DNA of 64,000 nucleotides from Paenibacillus tundrae (GCF_036884255.1 NZ_CP145605.1:216501-280500); one strand, 5' to 3'. Shown: positions 1 through 9,159, counted from the first letter of the stretch. Program-made: numbers and translations. Notes: a model not told the origin generated them from the letters alone.

Positions 1-2571
1 ACGCTCTACGTTACCGTATTGAATCTCGTAGACGGCCTTCTCACTCCAGATATCTAGCGGGAAAGCGGTTTTCAACAGTAAATGCTCCTGCTTCCAATCT
101 ACCAACGTACGGAAATCAATCCGGCGTGTATGCGCATAGAAAATGATTCTCTGCTCAACGACGGAATCGAGGAATTGCCGTTTGACTTGGAGCACCGAAC
201 GCACCGGTCCGCTTTCTACCCATTCAAGTGCCTGTAGGTCACTAACTTCCCACATATGCTCTTCATAATATTCGTCAATGTTCCACGCCTCGTATTCGGC
301 AGGACGATCTTCAAATACTTGCAGCACATTGCCACGTTTGCCAGACTGGAGCAGCTCGCGACCCTCTAATTTGTCCCAAACGGATACAAACTCGGCACTT
401 TCATTCAATTGAACTTCGTACCTTGGTGTCTGAATACGTTGCTGATCAGCTTCCCATTGTGCAACCGATACACCGACAATCTGTTCAGTGAATACATCAG
501 CCAGGATACGGAAGCTTTTGTACCCAGAAGGTGGTACGTTCTCCGCAAGGAATACCAGTCCACCCTCCGGTGTACGCTGACTTGGTACAGGACGATCCCC
601 GTCGTAGATTGTCACTTGTTTCGTAAAAGCAGGCAGCTCGACGACATCGGTTCGTTCGAAGCCGGTAGTGTTAAACACAACGATGGTTTCTCCATCCGAT
701 TGAATACTACTCACAATTCCGTTCAACGCACTGTTTTTCAATTCATCCGTAACTTGAAAGACCTCTTCATATTGTTCTTTCGAATCAATATACACTTGCT
801 CAATGGCACTTCCCGGTAGCGTGTCGTGGAATTGATTCAGCATGGTAAGCTTCCATGCATGCTCTAGAGCATCCGTTGGGTAGGTCGCTTGTGCATCTAC
901 CTGCTGACGAATGACAGAGAATAGCTCGGCATCAGCCAGTGCAAATTCACTGTGGCGGTTGTACCGTTTGTTGCGAGCCATAGAGGTATAAGTCCCCCGG
1001 TGGTATTCCAGATACAGCTCCCCTGACCAGCGAGGAACGGAACGAACATCGGCCAGATTCTGCTCCAGCTTTTCAAAGAACTCACGGACAAAGGTACGTT
1101 TAACCGTAGGCATGCCAGGCAACCTTTTCTCAAGACGTCTACCCTGCTCCAGCATTTCCTCTGTCGGGCCACCGCCTCCATCGCCGAATCCGTAGCACTG
1201 CAATACATCGGTATTGATGTTTTTGTTCTGGTATCGCTGCCATGTTCCCTTAATCTGAGATGCATTGAACCGTCCATTATAGGTTGTCTCGAACCTGCGC
1301 TGTCTGAATTCGGGATGCTTGTCGTAGTCTGTTGCTGTGATGAAATGCGTTAACACCTCAGAGCCGTCAATACCTCGCCAGTACATCGTGTCGTTCGGAA
1401 TTTGGTTCGTATCATTCCAAGCGATTTTGGTCGTCATAAAATAATCGATGCCACTCTTGCGCATAATCTGCGGCATGGCTGCACTGTAACCAAACACATC
1501 GGGTAACCATAACACCCGGTTTTCCACGCCGAATTCTTCCTTGAAGAAACGTTTGCCATAGATAATCTGACGAATCATTGATTCACCAGAGATCAGGTTA
1601 CAATCGGCTTCCAGCCACATCGAGCCTTCGGCTTCCCAGCGGCCTTCGGCAACTTTTTCTTTGATTTTGGCATAGAGTGCCGGATAATCGGACTTCAGGT
1701 ACGAGTACAACTGAGGCTGTGAAGACATGAACGTGTATTCTGGGAACTTGTCCATCAGATAGAGCACACTCGCGAAGCTTCGGATGACCTTTTCCCGGGT
1801 CTGATCCAACGTCCATAGCCATGCCACATCAATATGGGTGTGACCGATACAGTGGACTGTAGGGATATGATCTCCCGCAGGTCGGGCATCACTGTAGACA
1901 TGATTTTGCAAATATTGACGTGCTTCCAGCACCGATGCATGGAAATCAGCACTGTTCTCCTGGCGAAGATCCAGCAGATTTACCGCCTGATTCAGATGTT
2001 CAATCAGCTTGAGTCGTTCTAGATCATCGTCACGTAATAGGTCGGCGGCTTCAAGCGCCGCTCTGAGATCATAGTATAAGTCAGATACAGGCTGATGGTG
2101 TTCAGCTATATATACATTTAAGAATACATCCGCTGCCGAAGTGCTACAGTACGCATATAATGCGAGTTCGAACTCTTCGCCCTTAACTGCAGCCGGGGTG
2201 AGATCAATTTCGGTGTGGTTGACGTCGAGTCCGCAGATCAATTCCCCATTCAGGAATGCAAAGAATTGAGGGTTATCATAGTTCCATACATCGTCAGCAC
2301 CCGTTACGATGGCGCAAACTACTCTTTTTCCTTCCATATGGTCAGGTATGCGAATACGGGTCTTGAAGCAACTGTGTACATCCTTGCCGCCCCAACCGTC
2401 TCCCTTGCGAAAAACATTCCAGGAGGTCGGGTCTTCATGCACCAGTTCCCATGAATGATAACCACTTTCTTTATGGTAAAGCTCGGGTATATCTGTTTTT
2501 GAAGTCAGTCGTGCACGTTCCAAGTGTTTAACAATGGTATGGATCCGAGTATACAAGGAATTCATTTTCAT
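1..2571 (-). CDS. GH38 alpha-mannosidase (3' end beyond window)
   Basis: Hydrolyses alpha-linked mannose from oligosaccharides; probably cytoplasmic, since no signal peptide is visible. The minus-strand frame is open from the ATG at 2571 to the window edge, 857 residues seen; full-length relatives are roughly 1000 or more, so the C-terminal beta domains are cut off. After an N-terminal beta-rich region, the catalytic part shows GHTHIDVAWLW near residue 242, GSMWLEADCNLISGES, and a glycine-rich FGFGDGGGGPT, all typical of GH38 metal-dependent mannosidases. The start is supported by AAGGTGG nine bases upstream; a second in-frame ATG lies two codons on. It is divergent from an AraC regulator, and a cre-like site lies between them, so catabolite repression and AraC activation are likely. 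The family is clear; the exact linkage specificity is not readable. Confidence 0.93.
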   Translation of the reverse strand, partial: MKMNSLYTRIHTIVKHLERARLTSKTDIPELYHKESGYHSWELVHEDPTSWNVFRKGDGWGGKDVHSCFKTRIRIPDHMEGKRVVCAIVTGADDVWNYDNPQFFAFLNGELICGLDVNHTEIDLTPAAVKGEEFELALYAYCSTSAADVFLNVYIAEHHQPVSDLYYDLRAALEAADLLRDDDLERLKLIEHLNQAVNLLDLRQENSADFHASVLEARQYLQNHVYSDARPAGDHIPTVHCIGHTHIDVAWLWTLDQTREKVIRSFASVLYLMDKFPEYTFMSSQPQLYSYLKSDYPALYAKIKEKVAEGRWEAEGSMWLEADCNLISGESMIRQIIYGKRFFKEEFGVENRVLWLPDVFGYSAAMPQIMRKSGIDYFMTTKIAWNDTNQIPNDTMYWRGIDGSEVLTHFITATDYDKHPEFRQRRFETTYNGRFNASQIKGTWQRYQNKNINTDVLQCYGFGDGGGGPTEEMLEQGRRLEKRLPGMPTVKRTFVREFFEKLEQNLADVRSVPRWSGELYLEYHRGTYTSMARNKRYNRHSEFALADAELFSVIRQQVDAQATYPTDALEHAWKLTMLNQFHDTLPGSAIEQVYIDSKEQYEEVFQVTDELKNSALNGIVSSIQSDGETIVVFNTTGFERTDVVELPAFTKQVTIYDGDRPVPSQRTPEGGLVFLAENVPPSGYKSFRILADVFTEQIVGVSVAQWEADQQRIQTPRYEVQLNESAEFVSVWDKLEGRELLQSGKRGNVLQVFEDRPAEYEAWNIDEYYEEHMWEVSDLQALEWVESGPVRSVLQVKRQFLDSVVEQRIIFYAHTRRIDFRTLVDWKQEHLLLKTAFPLDIWSEKAVYEIQYGNVER

Positions 2572-2633
2572 GTTTGTTTCCCACCTTGGTTTGAAGTAAG
2601 TACAAGCTGTAGTCATTGAAGGAGCCGAATTAT

Positions 2634-2647
2634 TGCAAGCGCTAACA
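2634..2647. promoter_or_regulatory. cre-like catabolite repression site
   Basis: TGCAAGCGCTAACA matches the CcpA cre consensus TGWAANCGNTNWCA at all but the third position. It lies about 63 bases upstream of the mannosidase start and 123 upstream of the AraC start, where CcpA could repress either gene. Found by eye; one mismatch. Confidence 0.6.
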
Positions 2648-2769
2648 TATCAACTTTATCATACCAGAAGAGAAATGGGCGAAACTATGTATTGTATGCT
2701 GAAAACAACGTTTTTTATTGCATTTCATGCTAAAATAAATTCAACAAACTCGGGATAGGGGGCATGTCC

Positions 2770-3696
2770 ATGAGACCATCCGTTTTGGCATACGAGCAGG
2801 GATATGCAATCCATGTTAACCAGCCTGGAGATGCATTGTTCTATCACTTGGATTATGATGAACGATCCCATGATCTGAATATGGAGTTTCAGCATTTCCA
2901 TGATTTCTATGAAATCTGTATTCTTCTGGATCGCACGGCTGCGCATATTATTGAAGGCAACATATACGAGATTCAGCCTTGGGATATTGTCCTGCTAAGG
3001 CCTTCATTACTACACAAAACCAAATACCCCACAGGTACGCCGCCCAAAAGGTTAATTATTAACTTTGCGATACCACGTAATGTACCTGGTCTTGAGAGCG
3101 ATTACAAAGAGCTGTTCTCCATATTTGAGGAGCAGATACCGATCTTCAGATTTTCCGAAGAAAGGCGTGCCGAGGTACTCGCGCCAATCAATGAAATTTT
3201 TGCCCTATCACAGCGTCCCTCTGCGCTTCATTCCGTCGCTATTCATAGCAAATTTGTTGAATTTCTCTGTGCAATCCATCATCATTCCGCAGAGAATGAC
3301 TACGTTCGAGAAGAGACAGGGTCTGCGATGTCGAGACGAATGTATGCCATTGCATCATATATCCATAGCCATTACCAGCATGAGCTGTCCCTTGAGGAGA
3401 TATCTAAGAAATTTTTCGTGAGTGCTCATCACTTGTCTCGCCAGTTCAACAAAGTAACAGGGTTTACGTTCACGGAATATATTCAGATGACTCGAATTCG
3501 CAACGCCCAGCAAATGCTTCTGAACACCAATCACAAAATTACAGATATTGCGGCACAGTGCGGCTTCGCGAGTTTCTCTCAATTCAATCGTATCTTCAAC
3601 AAATTCAATAGCATGTCACCGAGTGCATATCGTCGAAGTAGACAGCCGCAGCGTGAGCGTGAAGTGATGCTGGTAGGGAGCGACCCAAGTATATGA
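2770..3696 (+). CDS. AraC-family regulator, cupin plus HTH (308 aa)
   Basis: Likely sugar-responsive activator of the divergent alpha-mannosidase. The N-terminal half is a beta-rich cupin-like sensor (MEFQHFHDFYEICILLD with the usual HxHxxYE-type pattern), and the last 100 residues form the paired helix-turn-helix of AraC/XylS proteins (ELSLEEISKKFFVSAHHLSR and then ITDIAAQCGFASFSQFNRIF). Two ATGs are available, at 2764 and 2770. The GGGGG at 2758-2762 is only one base from the first but seven from the second, so I chose 2770. The effector cannot be read from sequence; the pairing with GH38 is the only guide. Confidence 0.9.
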   Translation: MRPSVLAYEQGYAIHVNQPGDALFYHLDYDERSHDLNMEFQHFHDFYEICILLDRTAAHIIEGNIYEIQPWDIVLLRPSLLHKTKYPTGTPPKRLIINFAIPRNVPGLESDYKELFSIFEEQIPIFRFSEERRAEVLAPINEIFALSQRPSALHSVAIHSKFVEFLCAIHHHSAENDYVREETGSAMSRRMYAIASYIHSHYQHELSLEEISKKFFVSAHHLSRQFNKVTGFTFTEYIQMTRIRNAQQMLLNTNHKITDIAAQCGFASFSQFNRIFNKFNSMSPSAYRRSRQPQREREVMLVGSDPSI

Positions 3697-3818
3697 GGCT
3701 CTGAGCCATTTGAGAAGTAAGCAATAAACTGGAACAATCAACAGAATGGCCGTGCAAATGACAACCCGGAGCATATGATATAAATTCAAAGAGACAGGAA
3801 ATATGTGAAAGAAATATA

Positions 3819-3859
3819 AACAAGGCAAACCCTCGGAGTCAAAGAGGGTTTGCCTTGTT
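3819..3859. terminator. Bidirectional Rho-independent terminator
   Basis: A perfect 16-bp stem (AACAAGGCAAACCCTC paired with GAGGGTTTGCCTTGTT) and a 9-base loop lie between the convergent AraC gene and pdxA2. T-rich flanks occur on both sides, so it can end transcription from either direction. Confidence 0.9.
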
Positions 3860-3936
3860 CCTTCTATATAAAGATACATCTACATAGAGATAGTTTCCTG
3901 ACCAGACTCACTGATGTGCCCGTGTGCAGGATGCTT

Positions 3937-4938
3937 TTAAACTTGATCTTTCGGAGCCAGCTCAATAGCAGAGCGGATGGCAGCCAGCATGCTTTTATCA
4001 TCGGCGATATTTTTGCCGGCGATATCGAAGGCTGTACCGTGGTCGACTGACGTACGGATGATGCCGCCTTTCAGGCCAACGGTGATGTTCACGCCTTCCT
4101 CGATGCCCATCACTTTGATCGGTGCATGGCCTTGGTCATGGTAGCAGGCTACCACAATGTCGAAGTCGCCGCGGCCTGCGCGGAAGAAGAGTGTGTCCGC
4201 CGGGAGTGGACCAACGACGTTAATGCCTTCCTGCTGCGCACGCTCAATGCCGGGCTGCAGTTTCTCTTCTTCTTCTCCGTTACCGAACAAGCCGTTCTCT
4301 CCGGCATGAGGATTGATTCCGCATACGGCTACGCGCGGATTCTCAAAGCCTGCTTTTTTCAACGTATCATGAGCAAGCTTCACAACGGTATAGGTTCTTT
4401 CCGGGTTGATACTTGCAATGGCATCGATCAGACCCATGTGTGTTGTCAGGTGAATGACTCTTAAACTAGGCGTTGTCAGCATCATGGAAAAGTCCTGTGT
4501 ATCCGTCAGGTCAGCCAGAATCTCGGTGTGTCCCGGATACAGGTGCCCCCCTTGGTGTAAAGCTTCTTTGTTCAAAGGCGCCGTGCAGATGGATTGAATC
4601 TGCTGCTTTTTGGCAAGGTCAATGGCTTTGGCAAGAAACTGAAATGCTGCGTCTCCTGCCACGGCAGAAACTTTGCCATATTCCAGATCGGCAGGAACGA
4701 GATTTAGATCAATCACATCCACAGTACCGAATTCATATTTGGCTTCGGAAGGCTCTTGAATAGCGTTGACGTTCAGACTTGAGCCGATAACCGGCAACAC
4801 GCGCGCTAGAATCTTCGCATCACCGATAACGAGTGGATTGCACTGATCGTACATCTCTTGATGACCCAGTGCTTTCATAATAATCTCCGGCCCAATACCT
4901 GCTGCGTCGCCCATCGTAATTCCAATTGTAGGTTTCAT
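3937..4938 (-). CDS. pdxA2: PdxA2-type 4-phospho-threonate dehydrogenase
   Basis: PdxA-family NAD-dependent dehydrogenase of 333 aa. In the DUF1537 pathways the PdxA2 branch oxidises 4-phospho-D-threonate at C3, with decarboxylation to dihydroxyacetone phosphate, rather than making pyridoxal phosphate. Visible motifs are GITMGDAAGIGPEI at the N-terminus and the three metal-binding histidines expected from E. coli PdxA, in THMGL, INPHAGENGLFG and YHDQGHAPIKV; FDIAG near the end is also typical. The start codon overlaps the stop of the acid-sugar kinase by four bases, so the two are translationally coupled. This context, not the protein alone, is why I call it PdxA2 and not a vitamin B6 enzyme. 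It is the last gene of a four-gene minus-strand cluster that ends at the 3819-3859 terminator. Confidence 0.9.
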   Translation of the reverse strand: MKPTIGITMGDAAGIGPEIIMKALGHQEMYDQCNPLVIGDAKILARVLPVIGSSLNVNAIQEPSEAKYEFGTVDVIDLNLVPADLEYGKVSAVAGDAAFQFLAKAIDLAKKQQIQSICTAPLNKEALHQGGHLYPGHTEILADLTDTQDFSMMLTTPSLRVIHLTTHMGLIDAIASINPERTYTVVKLAHDTLKKAGFENPRVAVCGINPHAGENGLFGNGEEEEKLQPGIERAQQEGINVVGPLPADTLFFRAGRGDFDIVVACYHDQGHAPIKVMGIEEGVNITVGLKGGIIRTSVDHGTAFDIAGKNIADDKSMLAAIRSAIELAPKDQV

Positions 4939-6230
4939 ACGAGAATACCCCCTTTTAATTTTTGAATCGCATGGATAAAGACATCGGGTTTGCCGAAGCC
5001 GCCAGCTTTGGTAATCACGTGCAGATCATCAATCCCGATAAACTTGGAGATCGGCACACCGATTTCAAGCTCATCCAGCAGCTCGAAGCCGCTAATATTC
5101 CATTTCAGACAGATTTGTTTAGCCGTATCGCCACCCGTCATGGATACCCCTTTGAAAAGTCCCTCTTCCAGTAGTCTGGCACAGATCTCACCCATCGCCA
5201 GTACAATTTCATTGCTGACTTCCGTGTGATTGAGACCACGCAATTCGCCCGTTGCCCGTGCCAGTTCAATATCGACTTGTTCTGCGGTGGAGTATAGGAC
5301 GACATCTTGTCCTTCCAGCGCTTTGGATCTCACCTCTGCATAGACACGTTCTATTTCCTCTGCTCGGTCTGCTGACGTAGACACAGCTTTGAAAGAGTGG
5401 AATAGAACGGACGAGATACGTGTCTGTTTCAGCAGTAGATTTAACTGCTCGCGGGAATTTTTGTTCACGCTGCCCACAACCGTCAGGATGGGGCCGGGAT
5501 TCCTCGGTATTGTCAGTTCGGCGGACTTGGATTCAAGCTCGTAATGAGCAGGGAGGTAGTTAGCAATGCCAGCAGATCCTGCCCAGGCAAAGGTATACTC
5601 TAGCTCGCGAGTCATCTGCAAGATCATCTCCAGATGCCGTTCTTCTGTGGAATCTACGAGTATATACGGAATGTTATTTTGTTTAAATTGTTCCAGTTTC
5701 AATTGAATGTGACCTTGGCCAACCTCCAGATCAGCAATCGTAATTTCGCCTACTTCATAATTCGTCTGCTGCTTCAGCAGGTCTGGAAGGTAGGAAAGAG
5801 TTACGGGTGTCTTCGGATCATTAGCAATCTCGGTATCTGCAAGCGGAACGCCATTCAGGTAATGGATACCCTTAAGGATGGTACGGTTATTCTTCGGATA
5901 GCCTGGAGCGATCATCATAAAATCAGGTTTGACGACATCATACAGAGCATCAATCTCGATGCCGATATTTCCCCGCATGGTCGAATCCATCTTTTTGAAA
6001 ATCGTATCAAATCCATTGTTCTTCAGCAAATGAGCTGCCTGATATACACGTTCATACGCTTCCTGCGAGGATATAGAGCGACTATCTGTATCAAAGACGA
6101 CGGCATCGTAACGTGTAAGAGGCTCCTCATCCATATTAAAAAGAACACTGGTCTTCAAGCCATGGCGGGCAAGCTGCACCCCGCTGTCATTGGCACCGGT
6201 CAAATCATCTGCAATAATGGCTAATTTCAT
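4935..6230 (-). CDS. dtnK: DUF1537 four-carbon acid sugar kinase
   Basis: ATP-dependent kinase of 431 aa that phosphorylates the 4-hydroxyl of a C4 sugar acid (D-threonate, L-threonate or D-erythronate in characterised members). The N-terminal substrate domain starts MKLAIIADDLTGANDSG, the family hallmark. The C-terminal nucleotide-binding domain carries MTGGDTAKQIC. I place the start at 6230 because AAGGAGG lies nine bases before it; an upstream in-frame ATG at 6254 has no such site. With only a kinase and PdxA2 present, and no epimerase, aldolase or separate 2-dehydrogenase, the simplest reading is the two-step D-threonate route. The substrate remains inference. Confidence 0.88.
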   Translation of the reverse strand: MKLAIIADDLTGANDSGVQLARHGLKTSVLFNMDEEPLTRYDAVVFDTDSRSISSQEAYERVYQAAHLLKNNGFDTIFKKMDSTMRGNIGIEIDALYDVVKPDFMMIAPGYPKNNRTILKGIHYLNGVPLADTEIANDPKTPVTLSYLPDLLKQQTNYEVGEITIADLEVGQGHIQLKLEQFKQNNIPYILVDSTEERHLEMILQMTRELEYTFAWAGSAGIANYLPAHYELESKSAELTIPRNPGPILTVVGSVNKNSREQLNLLLKQTRISSVLFHSFKAVSTSADRAEEIERVYAEVRSKALEGQDVVLYSTAEQVDIELARATGELRGLNHTEVSNEIVLAMGEICARLLEEGLFKGVSMTGGDTAKQICLKWNISGFELLDELEIGVPISKFIGIDDLHVITKAGGFGKPDVFIHAIQKLKGGILV

Positions 6231-6323
6231 GCAGTCATCCCTCCTTGTAAGCACAATTTTATAGGTCCGTTCAGATCATTAATTAAGCAGAGATTAAGCA
6301 TATTTAGGTCGTGTGAAAACCAT

Positions 6324-7310
6324 TTATGTGGATGGCCGCTGATTGTATTTCTCGACTCCGCCTGATTTCTCCAGTCGTTTGGAGAGGAACCCGATGAAGA
6401 TCGGTAACAGGATAGCCGTCGTAACAACACTCGCGGCAATCTGTACTGTTGCAATCTCGGCAATAGGGCCAAATGAAGCATTCGCAGCCACGATGGCAGC
6501 AGGTGTACCTACCGCATTTCCGGCTGTTGAACCTTCGGAAGCACCAACGATGGGATTCCAGCCAATCGCTTTGAACAACAGATATCCAATTCCGCCTGTG
6601 AGGAGAACAGTCAGAACGCCAAGTAAGATTCCACCAAGTCCACCTTGGATGATCGAGGAGAAGTTGATTCCCATACCAAGTGAGAAGGCGAAGAACGGAA
6701 CAAGTTTGTCACTGCCTTTGTGCAGCCAATCCGCCAGACTGCGATCCAGATTACCAATAATGACACCAACGATGAGCGGAAGCAATACAGCAACGAAAGC
6801 CATAGGAGAGAACATGCCGTTGGCAAAGCCCATCGCACCGAAGATGGAGAGCGCTACCATGGTTAGGAATGGACCATCGCTGAGTGCGAGGAATGGATAG
6901 GCGGCTTTGTCATCTTCTTTACCGTATTGACCAGCGAGTGCAATGTACAAACCGCCGTTCGAGTTGGTCATGGCAGCAATAATGGCAAGTGGGGCAAGAC
7001 CTAAGAATAACCCGCTTGAGTCGGCAAATATAATGGCAACGAGGCCGAGTGCTGCACCGATCGCCCACTTGACGACCAGCAAGGTAACACCTTTACCGAC
7101 GGATGAACCTGCTGTTTTGAACGTAATCTGTGTACCCGCAATCAACAGGAACAACGCGATCAACGTACTGGAACTGTTAACGAAGAGAGCTTCCGTGAAT
7201 CCACCAATGCGCAGAGCATTCGGGAAGAATGTATTAATGGTTGCACCAAGTAGCAGGGGAACGACCATCATACCGCCAGGGATGCGATCTAAAGTTGCTT
7301 TAATGTTCAT
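6324..7310 (-). CDS. KdgT-family acid sugar permease
   Basis: Integral membrane permease of 328 aa, about ten hydrophobic segments, starting MNIKATLDRIPGGMMVVPLL, which is the usual KdgT (2-keto-3-deoxygluconate permease) opening. Conserved glycine-rich stretches GASEGSTAGNAVGTPAAI and LTMVALSIFGAMGFANG are present. The start has AAGGAGC ten bases upstream. It precedes the acid-sugar kinase by 93 bases in the same operon, so its cargo is more likely a C4 acid such as threonate than KDG, for which no KDG kinase or aldolase is seen here. A paralogue lies at 38574-39539. Confidence 0.9.
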   Translation of the reverse strand: MNIKATLDRIPGGMMVVPLLLGATINTFFPNALRIGGFTEALFVNSSSTLIALFLLIAGTQITFKTAGSSVGKGVTLLVVKWAIGAALGLVAIIFADSSGLFLGLAPLAIIAAMTNSNGGLYIALAGQYGKEDDKAAYPFLALSDGPFLTMVALSIFGAMGFANGMFSPMAFVAVLLPLIVGVIIGNLDRSLADWLHKGSDKLVPFFAFSLGMGINFSSIIQGGLGGILLGVLTVLLTGGIGYLLFKAIGWNPIVGASEGSTAGNAVGTPAAIVAANASFGPIAEIATVQIAASVVTTAILLPIFIGFLSKRLEKSGGVEKYNQRPST

Positions 7311-7369
7311 AGTAGTAGCTCCTTATGAAGTAATCGTTTTTATAAAGCGTTTGCAGGGATTATGTTATC

Positions 7370-7443
7370 CCAAAATGTTTAATATAGCAACAATAAATTA
7401 TTGTAAATTTAAAGTACAATCCAAAGTGTTTAAAAATGCAACA
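7370..7443 (-). promoter_or_regulatory. Twin 23-bp direct repeats, probable operator
   Basis: Two copies of a 23-bp sequence, at 7370-7392 and 7421-7443, agree at 19 of 23 positions and are offset by exactly 51 bases, close to five helical turns. Their cores, TGTTTAATATAGCAACA and TGTTTAAAAATGCAACA, each have TGTT and AACA arms around nine bases. They lie 60 to 133 bases upstream of the permease start and directly behind the PrpR-like regulator gene, so they are the best candidate binding sites for that regulator. Confidence 0.6.
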
Positions 7444-7452
7444 CAAAAAGGC

Positions 7453-7494
7453 GATAAAAAAGACGCAAACTTAAAGTTAATCTTTAAGTTTACG
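7453..7494 (-). terminator. Terminator overlapping regulator stop codon
   Basis: On the minus strand an imperfect 13-bp stem (12 pairs) with a short TTAAT-type loop is followed by TCTTTTTTAT. The left arm encodes the last residues of the PrpR-like regulator and the loop contains its TAA stop, so termination signal and coding end overlap. It separates regulator transcription from the permease operon. Confidence 0.75.
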
Positions 7495-9159
7495 CCATAA
7501 TGTGGCTCGGTTAATCCCAAGGCGTTCTGCGGCCTTTGATTGATTATTATTTTCCTCCTGAAGTACGGACTGAATAACTTCTTTCTCAATTTCCTTCAGC
7601 GTACCGTTCAACTTCATGTGACTTGCAGAAGGTTGCTGACCCAGCAAGCGGGACAAGGTAGCCGTGGTGATTACATAATCCTGTTCATTGAGTGCAGCCT
7701 GCTTAATCAGATGCTTCAACTGGTTGACGTTCATATTCGTGATCTGATCCCGGATGAGCTGTAGTGCATCCTCTTTGATCTTCACCGCAGTAGTTCCGTA
7801 TTTCTGGTAGTAACCTGTAAGGAAATGCTGCATAAGTGGAGCCAGGTCCTCGGGTCTTTCCGCAAGATTTGGCATGATGATCGTATTAAGCTCCAGATCG
7901 AGTGACCACTGTGGGGTCAATGCTTGCTCCCCGAGTATAAACACCCCAATCTGGCTTCGAAGGCAGTCTTGGATAAAGGAGAGCAACTCCGGATCTATTA
8001 TACGTGCTTCCATATGATTAATCTCTACATTTCGAACTTTGGCTAGTGGTATCTTGTGCAAATGACCGGACGGAACTTGCGAGAGATCAATCTGTAATAA
8101 AAGTCCACCACCAGAGTACATCTGATGAATGTGTTTGACCAGAAAAGATTTACCGGAATCCGCTTCACCCAGCAGATAGATCGGTTCATGATGCTCGTAC
8201 AGTGCCCGAATGTTATTCAATACTGCCTGCATGGCAGGGGACTCGGCGACGATGGGTTCCATCGATGCATCCGTGAAAGTTGTTATGCCGAATTGTGCAA
8301 AGGTATAGGGTTGTCCTTTTTCCAGCATATATACCTTGTAGCTATTGTTGTTTAGAGTCGTTACATAGGCATTGACCGTGAGTTGATAATCGTCCACCAT
8401 GAACACATTTTGGATCTGGGATTGATGAAATTCCAGGCTGGTGTTGGTCAGATACATGTGATTATCGGTCAGCGGATTTTTCTCAAAGTCGGTCAGGTTC
8501 TCGAACACGACTTCATTGCGTTCGTTTAAAATAAGCAAATTCGGATGTTCCTGTGTGACCAGGTCATTCAGGATGATCGATATCGCATGATTTTTGCTCA
8601 AATAACGGTAGACCAGCTGTGCATCCTCCATCGCTCTAAGGATAGATTCCTGGCCGGATTGGATCAACAATCCCTCCAGACCATAGGTCTTGGCGGTGTT
8701 GACAGTGATCACATCTCCGACAATCTGACGGTAACCAGAAGCTTTCAACTCCAAGAGCAATCGTGCCACATCTTCCGAGCTATGTATGGTATAGACCTTG
8801 AGGGGCAGATCCATCAGATCAATAATGGATTGTGCACCAGAGGTGATGTTGGAGAAACCAACGATGGCCGTTTGACCGTTAAACTGGCTTGCCAGTGTAA
8901 GTGAACGAATCATATCATAGCCCGATAACTGCACATCAATGACGGGAATGGTCACTGCTTTCTTAATCAATTGAGCCGTTCCGCCACGACTGATAATAAT
9001 CTCTGCACCGTTTTTCTCAGCTTGAGTGGCTAATTCCACACCGTTCGCCAAATCGCCCACATCCGTCTGAATGGCTAACTGGGGAAAGCGAGGAATGCAC
9101 TCTTGTATGATAGGAATCATTGATTCGTAGGGAGCGATAAAGTGAACTCGTGTACGCAT
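7477..9159 (-). CDS. PrpR-type regulator with degenerate AAA+ domain
   Basis: Probable activator of the adjoining acid-sugar operon (560 aa). The N-terminal part is a PrpR_N sensor (RVHFIAPYESMIPIIQECI, AEIIISRGGTAQLIKK, VPVIDV-like segment). A Walker A, GEADSGKS, follows near residue 330. The C-terminus is a Fis-type HTH (NQSKAAERLGINRATLWRKL). The central ATPase is much shorter than in sigma-54 activators, and I find no GAFTGA loop, so it probably does not drive sigma-54 promoters. The frame stays open to 9312, but residues before MRTRVHF do not resemble the family, and 9159 has GGCAGG before it. It sits directly upstream of the permease on the same strand, with its own terminator. Confidence 0.82.
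   Translation of the reverse strand: MRTRVHFIAPYESMIPIIQECIPRFPQLAIQTDVGDLANGVELATQAEKNGAEIIISRGGTAQLIKKAVTIPVIDVQLSGYDMIRSLTLASQFNGQTAIVGFSNITSGAQSIIDLMDLPLKVYTIHSSEDVARLLLELKASGYRQIVGDVITVNTAKTYGLEGLLIQSGQESILRAMEDAQLVYRYLSKNHAISIILNDLVTQEHPNLLILNERNEVVFENLTDFEKNPLTDNHMYLTNTSLEFHQSQIQNVFMVDDYQLTVNAYVTTLNNNSYKVYMLEKGQPYTFAQFGITTFTDASMEPIVAESPAMQAVLNNIRALYEHHEPIYLLGEADSGKSFLVKHIHQMYSGGGLLLQIDLSQVPSGHLHKIPLAKVRNVEINHMEARIIDPELLSFIQDCLRSQIGVFILGEQALTPQWSLDLELNTIIMPNLAERPEDLAPLMQHFLTGYYQKYGTTAVKIKEDALQLIRDQITNMNVNQLKHLIKQAALNEQDYVITTATLSRLLGQQPSASHMKLNGTLKEIEKEVIQSVLQEENNNQSKAAERLGINRATLWRKLKD

Noticed and set aside
409..819. Long open frame on the plus strand inside the alpha-mannosidase gene
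   Set aside because: Antisense to a clear GH38 coding sequence; no ribosome binding site and the translation has no family features.
5634..6224. 196-codon plus-strand frame inside the acid-sugar kinase
   Set aside because: Antisense shadow of a DUF1537 gene with intact motifs.
7348..7362. Possible cre site near TGCAAACGCTTTAT upstream of the permease
   Set aside because: Three mismatches from the CcpA consensus, including both final conserved bases.
6343..7500. Two 185-codon plus-strand frames opposite the KdgT-type permease
   Set aside because: Antisense shadows of a membrane protein gene; no start sites and Pro/Ala-rich translations typical of reversed hydrophobic codons.
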